From the NCBI GenBank assembly GCA_049999725.1, contig JBNGIS010022751.1, positions 1-50,246 of the forward strand: 50,246 bases of DNA. The letters are read 5' to 3'. Below, piece after piece: positions 9,598 through 18,710 of this stretch (its first letter is position 1; every line of letters starts with the position of its first letter). The stretch is from Haplomitrium mnioides. Taxonomy: Eukaryota; Marchantiophyta; Haplomitriopsida; Calobryales. The position numbers and the translations under genes were made by a program. The notes below the pieces were generated by a model. The model searched no databases. It saw only the letters and a program-made list of their open reading frames with translations, and had not been told where the DNA came from.

Positions 9598-10378
9598 GTG
9601 ATTGCTTCCAACAATCTCGTAACGATACTTGTTAGGGTTCTTGATGTCAAACTTTGACTTGTCCTTCATACCACACTTCGAGTCAACCACCACGATAAAG
9701 AAACTGTGCGTATACTTGTTCATGAGCATTCTTTGCACCAGAAGCTCAACAAAATCCTCATTCAATTTTTGAATCTGGAATGGATCCCTATTGTCCATTC
9801 CAAGCTTGGGCATATTTAAATTTTCCATCCTTTTTGTTACTATCTCTTTACGGACTCTGCAGCGCTGGATTGTAAACTCTCTTATCGTATTTTTGTCTTC
9901 TTCAGACACTATTTGAGGATCCACTTGTTAACACCCTTTCTTGAAAAGTATGCAACCCCTTATGGAATTGCCTTTTTGATTGAGATGTAGAAGCCTGAAC
10001 TGGCTCCGCCTTCGAGTCTTGCCCCGAGTTGCTTGGTGATGAAGACAAAGGGGCAAAAGAAGTAGAATTTGCTTCAGATTGTGAGGGGGCTGGCTCCTCC
10101 TCAATAACAGGTGCTGGTGCAGGCTTTTTCTTTTCTATGACCGATTTCTTCTTCTTCGGAGCCTCAATTGGCTCAAGTTCCTTTCTCTTCTTTTGGGAAG
10201 AAGTCCACGTAACGTGAATGGAGAATGTTGCCACGCTCAGATGCAACACTAGTAATTGAATATTGATGCCCTACTTGGGCTTTAGAATCTTGATTTGTAT
10301 GGCGAGTTTGATGAAGTCCCACTTGATGCACTTCGCGTCTTTATACCCATCCACAAAATCGGCCAAATATTGAGTGAG

Positions 10379-10929
10379 CTGAAAGTAAAGACAAAAAAAC
10401 AATTTGGCATAAGTAAAAATGTTAAACAGACATGTACAACACGTAGGGACTTTAATAACATACCAAGAAAGCAGTGAACAAGGGAGTCCATGCGCGTATG
10501 GACCCCGAGTATCCATGCTCACATGGACTCCCTATCTCCATGCGTGTATGGACTTTGATCTCCATGCGCGCATGGAGTTTAGAGTCCTTGCGTGCCTGGA
10601 GACCTAGGGTTCATGCGCGCATGGACTCCCACGTCCTTCCGCGCTTGGACTTGGAAGTCCAAGCTCACCTAGACTCCGAAGTCCATACGCGCATGGACAA
10701 AAGGAGTCCCTACGAGCCTGGAGACTATGGGTCCATGCGCAAATGAACTCTCACGTCCAGACGCGTATGAAGATTGAAGTCCATGCACGCATTGACTTGG
10801 GAGTCCATGCACGTATGGACGTGGGAGTCCATGCGCGCATGGACCCTGGGTCTTCATACTCGCATGGACTCACTGCGAGTTACAACTTAGTAAAGAAAGA
10901 AACAAAAGAAAAAGGATTTCAAAATTCAC
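10379..10929 (-). other. Predicted intron of the ParB-like gene
   Basis: The donor is AAG|GTGAAT (GT at 10929-10928) and the acceptor TTTACTTTCAG|CTCACTC (AG at 10380-10379). The splice joins codons in phase 0: ...SREDGK with LTQYLADF... Both flanking exons read as ordinary protein, while the 551 bases between contain stops and a palindromic minisatellite. Standard plant GT-AG borders with a U-rich 3' end support the call; no transcript evidence is available here. Confidence 0.65.
10486..10869. repeat. Palindromic minisatellite, 16 units, about 24-bp period
   Basis: Sixteen imperfect palindromes with the consensus GTCCATGCGCGCATGGAC, separated by 4-8 variable bases. Examples are GTCCATGCGCGTATGGAC at 10486, CTCCATGCGCGCATGGAG, GTCCATACGCGCATGGAC and, near the end, GTCCATGCGCGCATGGAC. 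The outer GTCC...GGAC arms are better kept than the centre. The core ATGCGCGCAT is alternating purine/pyrimidine. The array fills most of the ParB-like intron. Both strands give spurious open frames rich in HARMD or HGL peptides, which follow from the repeat and are not evidence of a gene. Confidence 0.92.
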
Positions 10930-11286
10930 CTTGCCATCTTCCCTTGAGACCTGAAGATGCACATCAAAAATGTCTCTCTCCTTGTAGTCTGAAAAATCAA
11001 ATTGTTTGCGATTTGCACAATACAACGTAATTAAGTCTTGGGACCACACAAGCAGCCCAATGGCCTTCTTTCCCTTCCAGATCATTGTAATTTGGACCAG
11101 TAGACCCAAATTGAATTTTCCACCTTCACTTGCAAAAAGGTAAAGATGTTGATCCGGGTTTTTCAAAGAACTGTAGTTTACAAGCCATTTCCACTCTAGT
11201 CTTACGGGCTCTAGAGCTTTGATAGCATACTAATACCTATATGGCTTCAGTTTAGTAGGGCGGAAAACAATTCCTTGAGATGCCAT

Positions 11287-11751
11287 TCTTAAGATAATAA
11301 AAAAATGTCTTTTTGGAGTTAAAAAATGTAATGAACAAAAGTTTAGAAATCACAAAACGCTGGAATGGCAAAAAAAAACTAGGTAAATGCAAAAAAAGCA
11401 ATAATCAGAAAATGAAAACCAAAAATTGAACTCGCGACAATGGAAAGAAGCTTTCCAATGGCGGTTTTTTTATAGCTAAATTTCAAAAAACATCTTTTCT
11501 CGCCAAAAAATGATTCGTGGAGCTTTTGACACGTATGTTTTCTTGGTGCAAACAAAAAGAAGTAAGTATATAAAGCATTGCTTGTTTTCATCTTTCCAAT
11601 TTCTTTTTTTCATTTTCTTCACAAAATGTTCCAAATTTTGTTGTGTTGCAAAAAAAACGACAAAACCACATCTTTTGAGAGTGTTGTAAAAGGTTCACAA
11701 TATTTGTCAAAATAGTTCCTTTAAGTAACTTAGTTTTTGTGAGCATTTTCA
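11287..11751. promoter_or_regulatory. Candidate bidirectional promoter between ParB-like and DUF7869-like genes
   Basis: A 465-bp AT-rich interval between two divergent start codons (11286 on minus, 11752 on plus). On plus, TATATAAAG lies at 11567-11575, about 180 bases before the plus ATG. On minus, CTATAAAAAAA reads from about 11475, about 190 bases before the minus ATG. The near-symmetrical placement suggests two core promoters sharing one regulatory interval. This is inference from motifs; TATA-like strings are common in AT-rich DNA. Confidence 0.4.
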
Positions 11752-12240
11752 ATGGCTAGAGTTTTTAAAGATAAGAAGAGATTAGAATTTCAAAATTCAT
11801 CTTCACATAAGAGTGTTACTTTTGATAGGAAGTTTGAGAGTTGTTCAAATGCCAATTTGTGGGAGTTGAGCAATGGAGTACCAAAAGCGTCAAGTATGAA
11901 GGCAAGTATATTCGTGAAAAATATGACTTTTGTTGAATCAGATAGCTTCGTTCAAAAAGATCGAGAAGGTGAACTCCACTCGCGCATAGGATTAGAGACT
12001 CAACCCTATGCGCGCATAGGGTCAAAGAGTGAATCCAATGCACACATAGGATAAATGAGTCAAAAACTTGCGCGCAAAGGATCAAAGAGGGAACTCAATG
12101 CTTGCAGAGATCTAAACAAACAATCTTCATCTATCAAAAGATCTTTGTTGCCCATCAAGCGGTCAAAGTTGAATCTTTCTTCTGAGTATTCCAAAATATC
12201 TGAAAAAAAGGTTCAACATAGAGATTCCAGACAGTTGTAG
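11752..12240 (+). pseudogene. DUF7869-like gene, N-terminal segment
   Basis: Starts with ATG at 11752 (MARVFKDKKRLEFQNSSSHK) and runs 163 codons in one frame with a single TAA at 12052-12054. The composition is Ser/Lys-rich and low in structure, as in the disordered N-termini of this family. Codons 75-115 (about 11975-12110) are made of the same palindromic repeats as the ParB-like intron, for example CCCTATGCGCGCATAGGG, here translated as YARIGSKSESNAHIG. I assign it to the DUF7869-like gene by position and strand, not by a domain match. Confidence 0.5.
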
Positions 12241-12815
12241 ACCTTTCTTTGTCCACATCTGAAGGAGACTCTATATTCATGATCAAAGTATGTTTGTTCA
12301 GAACACAAAGAGTATACAATCTGTGGACAGCTTTAATTTTGGAGATGAGCCACTCTCTCCGATAGCACCACTCAATAATGACTGATTTTGTTTCAAGTTG
12401 CAACTCGTAAAGAGATTAGACATCTGAAACAAATTGAATTCTTTTCGAGGAGTCTTCATATGATAGTTTGGAAAACGATTCTAGCAAAGAGTCTCAATCA
12501 ATCAACATTTCTTTGGAGTTATCGCCAAGGGCACCGATTTTATTACAAAAAAAATTCCTTCTAATGGAGATATTGATCAAGATTCGGTTTTAGAATGGTG
12601 CAGTTCTCCCAATCCCCAAGAAGAAACTCATCTCTTGAAAATATTATGTGACGGAATAAACAATGCTAACAATGATGACCAAGATCTTCAGGATGAATTA
12701 TCTTCTATTCTTGGATTCGCTTACGGACCGAATCGTCCAACACAACATAAAAATTCTTTGTTTGGGCCAAAACCCAAACAGGTAAACACCTTACGCAAAA
12801 ATTCTTTGCGGAAAG
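12241..12815 (+). pseudogene. DUF7869-like gene, acidic segment ending in a splice donor
   Basis: After frameshifts, a readable stretch from about 12565 gives GDIDQDSVLEWCSSPNPQEE, HLLKILCDGINNANNDDQDL, QDELSSILGFAYGPN and KNSLFGPKPKQ. It stops at CCCAAACAG|GTAAACACC (donor GT at 12782), a good plant donor. The assembly gap at 12816 follows, so the next exon cannot be seen in this copy. No known fold is recognised; it is placed in this gene by strand and by the exons that follow the gap. Confidence 0.45.
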
Positions 12816-12915
12816 NNNNNNNNNNNNNNNNNNNNNNNNNNNNNNNNNNNNNNNNNNNNNNNNNNNNNNNNNNNNNNNNNNNNNNNNNNNNNNNNNNNNN
12901 NNNNNNNNNNNNNNN
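12816..12915. other. Assembly gap (100 N)
   Basis: Exactly 100 N, the customary placeholder length for a scaffold join, so the real distance is unknown. It lies immediately before the first unit of a tandem duplication, a place where assemblies often break. The exon encoding a helix-turn-helix-like segment, seen before the second unit at about 14166-14290, may be hidden here. Confidence 0.97.
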
Positions 12916-14137
12916 AGCTGTATACTAAAGGAGTTTTTGTACAAAAGTTGATGGACAAATTTTTCCAATGACATTGCTAGAGAATATCCACTCACAAAGT
13001 GTACAACTTGCTCGATAATTTTATAAAATGGGAAGTTTATGACTACTACACAACTTATTTGAAAGAGAAAGATCCCCATAGTATTTTTAGTTTCTCGAGT
13101 TTTACAAAACATTAGAGAACTCATTTTCCAAATGTAAGAATTCAAAAACGTAATAGATTTGTTGTTTGTGAAACATGTGAAGAAATAAAATCTTTGCGCA
13201 AAAAATCTGTCTTGGAGTCCGACAAAGGTATCAAACTTTCTTTTCTTTTGACACCTTTGGCTTATCCATCCTTTTTTTTTCTAGACTCAAAGCTTAGTTC
13301 TAGAGATGTTATGTTTTCTCAACTTATAGCTAAAAGATATATATTTTTTGAAGTTATTTAGCAAAGAAGATTTGAGTAATATAATTCTTAAGAAGTTGAG
13401 TTGTGAGAAGAGAGTCTATGCTCACATAAACTCTGTTGTTTCATATTTCAATTTTAACCTTATCTCCAGCCGAATAAAGCTAGAAAATAAATTTGATTGT
13501 TGTGGTGATCTTAGCCTTATAACAAGTTTTGTTTTTGTTCCTTTAAATGAAGAGCCGTTGTAAAACAAAATTTGAAAAAATCATTTTTGTTGTTTGCAAA
13601 TCTTATGTGTGCATAGGATTTGTTCTTGATTCTCTTAAAACCAGTCGCGAAAACATTCACAACAAGCCATGATATTGGTGTTTTTGTATTGGTCCTATGC
13701 GTGCATACGATCAGTTGTTGTCTCCACTCATCCTAGATGCTCAGAGGATGCGTTCTGGTAATCTTTGTTTGCAAATATTGTTTTTCTCTTCTCGAAATAG
13801 ATTTTCCTTTTTTCAAATTGCCTAAAAACTATTTTTAATCTTTTACATAAGGTGTTTCGTTTCAATAAATTCAAACATTTGCTTAAGATGACTTGAATAT
13901 TATTTACACTTAAGGTTGTGTTTTGAAGTTACAAGTATTGATATATGTTTTACTGAACTAGTTTTATGTCCTTCGTGCTTTGTGATGATGCAGTCAAATA
14001 TAATCACCAATTGTTTCTTCATCGTGACCAACAAATGAAAGAAAGATCAAAACTTTCCAACCATCAAAGAAAATGTTATGCCGATGGTCAAAAGTACTTG
14101 GGAACCGTCATTGATGGAATGGATCAGAAGAAAACCA
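12916..14137 (+). pseudogene. DUF7869-like gene, duplicated exon block, copy 1
   Basis: Exon part 12916-13227 reads KGVFVQKLMDKFFQ, THKVYNLLDNFIKWEVYDYY, TTYLKEKDPHSIFSFSSFTK and HFPNVRIQKRNRFVVCETCE, then EIKSLRKKSVLESDK, with three stops. The FPNVRI...F..C..C pattern is typical of DUF7869-like proteins just before the catalytic domain. The intron is 13228-13993 (AAAG|GTATCA to GATGATGCAG|TC) and contains palindromes such as CCTATGCGTGCATACG. The next exon reads VKYNHQLFLHRDQQMKERSK and YLGTVIDGMDQKKT, where it joins the second unit. The product in related genomes is of unknown function and often found in mobile or multi-copy genes. Confidence 0.6.
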
Positions 14138-14606
14138 AGAAAAGACTCCAATGTCAAAAATCAGCTTACACTGCCTGGTGGTACCTTTGTCTATAGAAGA
14201 GCCTTTAAATTGATAATAGTAGTAGGGAATGATAGAATCCAAATGATTCAAAATCTCAAAAAACGCAGATCTTAGAGGCATTTTTGGAAAAGTGAACTAT
14301 TTGCCAAAGGAGTTTTTGTGTGTGAGTGGATGGACAATTTTTTCCAGGGGCATTGTGAGAGAATACCTACTCACAAAGTGCACAACTTGCTCGATAATTT
14401 TACAAAATGGGAAGTTTACAACTACTGCACAACTTATTTGAAAGAGAAAGATCTCCATTGTATTCTTAGTTTCTTGAGTCTTACAAAACATTAGAGAACT
14501 CATTTTCCAAATGTAAAAATTCCAAAACGCAATAGATTTGTTGTTTGTGAAACATGTGAAGAAATAAAATCTTTGCGAGAAAAATTTGTCTTGGAGTTCG
14601 ATAAAG
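14138..14606 (+). pseudogene. DUF7869-like gene, helix-turn-helix-like and cysteine exon, copy 2
   Basis: From about 14166 one frame reads LPGGTFVYRRAFKLIIVVGN and DRIQMIQNLKKRRS, then, after a TAG, FWKSELFAKGVFVCEWMDNFF and QGHCERIPTHKVHNLLDNF. The first piece matches the family pattern 'C.. AF....gIg..ri..l', a helix-turn-helix-like DNA-binding segment that precedes the FP.V.I...F..C..C region. The exon ends GATAAAG|GTAACA at 14606/14607. It supplies the N-terminal DNA-binding-like part that is not visible in copy 1 because of the gap. Confidence 0.55.
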
Positions 14607-15356
14607 GTAACAAATTTTCTTCTCTTTTGACACCTTTGGCAAACTCAAATCCTAGTTCTAGAGATGTTATATTTTCTCAACTTACAGCCAAAAGATATTT
14701 TTTTGGTGAAGTTATTTAGCAAATAAGGTTTGAGTCGAATAATTCTTAGCAAGTTGAGTTGTGAGAAGAGTACTCGTCTATGCCCGCATAGACTATGTTG
14801 TTTTATATTTGAATTTTAACCTTGTCTGTAGTCAAATAAAGCCAAAATATGAATTTGATTCTTAGTGGTGACCTTAGCCTTTCAACAAGTTTTTTTTTTG
14901 TTCCTCTAAATGAAGAGCCATTGTAAAAAAATTTTGAAAAAATGGGTTTTGTTGTTCATAAATCCTATGCGCGTATGGGATTTGTTCTTGCTTCTTTTAA
15001 AGCCAATTGCGATAATAGTTACAACAAGCCATGATATTGGTGTTGTCATATTGGTCCTATGTGCGCATACGATCAGTTGTTGTCTCTAACCATCCTAAAC
15101 GCTCAGACGATGTGTTCTAGTACCATTTGTTTGTAAATCTTGTTTTTTTCCTTTTCCAAATAGATTTTCTTTTTTTCAAAGTGCTTAAAGTTTATTTTTA
15201 ATCTTTTACTAAGTGTTTCGTTTCTACAAATTCAAACATTTCTTCAAAATGACTTGAGAATGTTTGTGGCATCTGAGGTTGTGTTTTGAAGCTACAAGTA
15301 TCAACATATGTTTTACTCAACAACTTTTATGTCCCTCGTGCTTTGTGCTGATGCAG
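14607..15356 (+). other. Predicted intron of the DUF7869-like gene, copy 2
   Basis: The donor is AAAG|GTAACA at 14607 and the acceptor GCTGATGCAG at 15356. Splicing joins GAT AAA G with TC AAA TAT, keeping the frame (DK-V-KYNHQLF). The 750-base intron parallels the 766-base intron of copy 1. It carries palindromic pieces such as CCTATGCGCGTATGGGA (about 14970) and CCTATGTGCGCATACG (about 15056). Confidence 0.6.
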
Positions 15357-15893
15357 TCAAATATAATCACCAATTGTTTCTTTATCATGACCAACAAATG
15401 AAAGAAAGATCAAAACTTGCAAACCATCAAAGAAAATGTTATGTTGAAGGTCAAAAGTACTTGGGAACCGTCATTGATGGAATGGATCAGAAGAAAACTG
15501 CTATTCCACATTGGCTTTTGCCACCAAAAAACATTGATAGAGATTGTTTGATAGGTGTGCATGTTGTTGGTGCTTTAATATTCAATCATGCTCTTTCTTC
15601 AAGGGTCTACTTAATGTATGGAAACTTGAGAAGCGATTCTAATTTGACAGTTGATGTGCTCAACAAAATATTATGTGATTTTGAAGGCATGTTGCCTCCA
15701 ACTTTGTATCTTCAGTTGGACAACACAACACGAGAGAATAAGAATTCTATCCTGTTAAGATATCTTAGTCTCCTTATTGCCAAGAATGTTTTTTGAAAAA
15801 TCAAGATGGGATTTCTCATGGTTGGCCATACTCATGATCAAATCGATCAAATGTTCAGCAATTTTTTAAATGTTTAAAACGTGTCAAAGCTTT
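15357..15893 (+). pseudogene. DUF7869-like core domain
   Basis: After the splice the frame reads KYNHQLFLYHDQQMKERSKL, YLGTVIDGMDQKKTAIPHWL, LIGVHVVGALIFNHALSSRV, YLMYGNLRSDSNLTVDVLNK, LYLQLDNTTRENKNSILLRY and LSLLIAKNVF. A single TGA (15794-15796) follows, then the same frame continues KIKMGFLMVGHTHDQIDQMF. Three conserved acidic positions stand out: VIDGMDQ, LQLDNTTRENKN and GHTHDQID. They recall an RNase H-like DDE nuclease, which is inference. This is the best preserved piece of the gene, and the family assignment (DUF7869-like, from memory) is fairly secure. It has no known biochemical role. Confidence 0.72.
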
Positions 15894-17090
15894 CACAATT
15901 ACGAGTCTTAGTGAGGCACTTCAACTATCCTATAATCCTAAACCTTAGGTGACTCTTTTGTCGGAAACTTTAGATTTCAAAATGTTTTTGCACCAATGTC
16001 CCTCTTTGGCTCAAAAGATACATGATATTACTTTTAATCAACAATTCAAGTTCTAGTTGAATGATTCCAAGGCAAAGATTTGGAGCAAACAATTTTCAAC
16101 AGATGAATTTTGGCTACTTACGTATGTTATTTGTCAACTCAAGTGCCTACTTGAAGTGGATAGAGAAAATTTGAGTTTAATGTTATTCCTCTCAAGGCAT
16201 ATTCTAAAATCAAACGATCTCAAAAAGAAGAAAGAGAAGTGGGTGCCGAGAAAGTGGTATTTTCAATAAGGGGCAACAGAAGTGAGAACTACTACAAGTT
16301 CTTTACAGATTCTGATATTCAATGGTGGAATGAATTTTTCCTTTCCCAACAAGAGATTGCGGCCTACAATCTTGAAAAAAAAAAACGACGACTCAAAGCA
16401 AATTTTCCTTTCCACCTTCACAAGGGTCAAACACTTGTAATGATTCTCAAAATGTTTGTCTAGATTCTCAGCTTGATACTCTAGAGATAGAAGAAGATAC
16501 ATCAGTACAGCAAATACTTTCTACACATCGAGCAATCTATGATGGAGCACCTAGGCCATGAGAAGGGGCTCTTTTGCACAATACTCAATATGGGCATAAA
16601 TTTGGCAATCTAAATGAGTTGAAAGCTAGAATGTTTATTTGTGTTGTTGCATCTTTGGATCCAAAGAGCAAACCATTTTGTGTTGCCAAAGTTCTCAAAT
16701 TTTTGTCATTTGATGAGGAAGATCCTCCAAACCCGAAACGAATACGAGTTCAATGGTTTGCTTGTTTGGCTGAAGATGCATTTTTTGGACAACACTTCCC
16801 AAAACAAATGGCAGCAACAAAAGGGAAATGAAAATCCAAGTTACATATTGATGTACTTGATGTGACACAAATCACAATTCTGTCTTTTGATTTTCTTCTT
16901 ACCCAAAAAAAACCAATTAAAGAAAACTACTCTAGCTGCCATTAAAGCAAATCTATTTGAGAGTATGAAAGACAAAAAGCCCTCAATCCTGAAATGTTTC
17001 AAAGAGATTCAATCACTATCATTAACACAGATACAAATCAAACAAACCTTGATGAATCTTCTAAAGCTAAATCCGAAAAAGTCGAGATGA
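15894..17090 (+). pseudogene. DUF7869-like gene, C-terminal remnant
   Basis: Degraded continuation with several frame changes. Readable pieces are SLAQKIHDITFNQQFKF (about 16003-16054), NKGQQK with YYKFFTDSDIQWWNEFF (16260-16345), SQLDTLEIEEDTSVQQILS (16470), MFICVVASLDPKSKPFCVAK and VLKFLSFDEEDPPNPKRIRV followed by QWFACLAEDAFFGQHFPK (16630-16808), and IDVLDVTQITILSFDFLLTQK (about 16848). The V..W.....FG..F.p pattern and a final 'I...D..L' segment agree with the C-terminal half of DUF7869-like proteins. The gene appears to end near 17090 (TGA in GAGATGAGTGACTAAAG). Confidence 0.5.
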
Positions 17091-18239
17091 GTGACTAAAG
17101 TCATTCAAGAATTTTGTTCTATATTGTTTATTTTCAAGTATATTTTAATTTAAGATTATTATTTTAAAAAGTACTTGAGACTCTTTTGAAGCAACCTGTT
17201 GAATTTTTCGCCAACTTGAGCTTTTGACTGTAAGTTATTCCAAGTTGAATGCTATTCCCTATAAATGAAATGTAAATCTTTAGTTTATATTTTTATTTGC
17301 TTTGTAAAATTGTTTTCTTCTCCAAAATGTAAGTATTTTATTTCCAGCTTTATTGTTTTTTTAGAAGAGTTTAAGGTTATTGTCTCGCTAAAGCATCTGC
17401 CCAAACTGACTAATTGTTTTCTTTTTGTTAGAGCTTTGATGTATAACTTAAAACCCTTTGCGCTATTTGACTGAGATGTAGAGCTTTGTACCCTTTTTTA
17501 CTTTTAGATTCCAAACTAAATCAAAATCTTTTGCATGCGTAGAGTTTGTTGTGAAAAATAGAACATTTATAGTATGTATCCTCTGTTGTAGAAGTGTGAA
17601 CCCTATGCACACATAGACTTTGATTCGCAAGTCGAAACGTCGTGTGTACAAAAACTCTTCTACAAAACCTTAAACCTAGGTTCTTGTCAGTCTTTGTTCT
17701 GGAATGTTCAGATGGTGAGTTCGGATTCCTATGCGCACATAGACTTTGGGGTGGAGTGTTCACATGTTGAGCTTGGATTCCTATGCACGTCTAGACTTTA
17801 GGGTGAAAGTTCAAGCCTTTCACAAGTTCTACTTCTCATGTACAACCCTCAAGTTTCTTCCTACAAAGACTATTGATTACAACTTTGTTTGTATACAAGT
17901 TATAGACTCTTTTGTAGATCTTGAGACCTTTGTTTAGTTGAATCAAGTCTAAAACTTGGAGATGTTTCTTGTTTACAATCTTAATTCAATCTACTTAGCT
18001 ACTGTCTTTTTTATTCTGAACTATGATACGTTTGTGTATATGCTTCATTGAATTCTGAAATATTTTAAAATGCTGAAACCTTTTTGAAAGCTCACGTCAA
18101 CTTTTGATTACATGGATTTTCAACTACAAGTGAAAGCTTACTTCTTTCTTTAAGTTTAAAATAAAGCTCCTAAATCCATGCCATGTTTCATTTTCTTTGT
18201 TTTTGTGTTTACCATTGCAAACTCATTCCCTTGACTTCT
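17091..18239. other. AT-rich spacer with palindromic repeats
   Basis: No gene is recognised. It is AT-rich, with many T runs. Between 17535 and 17800 there are palindromic pieces related to those at 10.5 and 20.0 kb: TTTTGCATGCGTAGAG, CCCTATGCACACATAGAC, CCTATGCGCACATAGAC and CCTATGCACGTCTAGAC. Short reading frames here follow from the repeats. Confidence 0.6.
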
Positions 18240-18710
18240 AGTCGTCTCGGTTTTTTTCGTTATGTTTTGTAATTTTTTTCCAAACAAAAAAGTTTGAAAG
18301 AGCACAATGTCTACGTGCGCCTAGAGTTTAGGCAATCAAATATATTTCAAAATAGCTTCTTGTTACTTGTATTTCAACTTTTGGACTTAGAACTGTAATC
18401 AATGATAAATGCAATTTTTTGGTAAAAACTTACCATAATTTCAATGCTTTTCATCAAATTCAAGTTTTCCAATATTTTCATAAAAAATAATAATAGTGAT
18501 TGATTTTGCATAATGAAATTGACTCCCGCTCGATCATACTTGTTGAAACGACCAAAAACAAATCCAAAAAACTCATGTACTTTTTGTTTTTAAAAAATAA
18601 CCTTGTTTTTTTATATTGTTTGAATTCAAAAATCACAAATTTTCTCCAAAAAAAGAGTTCTTGTTCTGAGTAGCGTGTTCTTGATTCAAAGTAGCGGCTG
18701 TTCTTTAAGG
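18240..18710 (+). repeat. Second copy of the window's first 450 bases
   Basis: Matches 1-450 throughout with substitutions and small indels (see that entry for shared landmarks). Here the sequence continues without a break into the methyltransferase-like exon, so this is the undisturbed version. It is AT-rich and probably intron or upstream sequence of that gene. The copy relationship shows a duplication of at least this part of the cluster. Confidence 0.85.

Larger units (their letters stand above)
9598..11286 (-). pseudogene. ParB-like gene, broken by Copia-2
   Basis: The gene reads on minus from ATG at 11286 (MASQGIVFRPTKLKPYRY, then a TAG at codon 19, then KALEPVRLEWKWLVNYSSL). The first exon ends GATGGCAAG before GTGAAT at 10929. 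The 551-bp intron (10929-10379) ends TTTACTTTCAG, and exon 2 continues LTQYLADFVDGYKDAKCIKW. A TAG follows after ILKPK; then a Lys/Pro/Glu-rich linker (APKKKKSVIEKKKPAPAP). The last part, in a shifted frame (9924-9598), reads CRVRKEIVTKRMENLNMP, DPFQIQKLNEDFVELLVQRM and YRYEIVGSNHSAA. The final piece resembles the ParB/sulfiredoxin fold signature (YEIVGGNHR..A). The homology assignment is from memory and moderate. The frame runs on by chance into copia gag codons (KPYVHYK), so the 140-residue reading frame 9924-9502 is chimeric. Confidence 0.6.
12916..15508 (+). repeat. 1.37-kb internal tandem duplication in the DUF7869-like gene
   Basis: Unit 1 (12916-14137) and unit 2 (about 14290-15508) align through exon, intron and exon. 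Corresponding landmarks are the intron donors at 13228 and 14607 (1379 apart) and the acceptors at 13993 and 15356 (1363 apart). The join follows the codons for DGMDQKKT: unit 1 continues into CAAGAAAAGACTCC, unit 2 into CTGCTATTCCACATTGG, which is the normal continuation. The duplication thus repeats the exons from the helix-turn-helix region to the first conserved Asp. The units have diverged at several percent of sites and each has its own stops. Confidence 0.88.

Noticed and set aside
10419-10746. Plus-strand open frames with repeated HARMD/SMRAW peptides
   Set aside because: Frames arise from the 24-base palindromic units (a multiple of three) inside a predicted intron. No non-repetitive protein sequence surrounds them.
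10486-10869. CRISPR-like array
   Set aside because: Regularly spaced palindromes drew attention, but the intervals are 4-8 bases, not unique spacers of 25-40 bases. The units are degenerate, and the surroundings are an intron of a eukaryotic gene.
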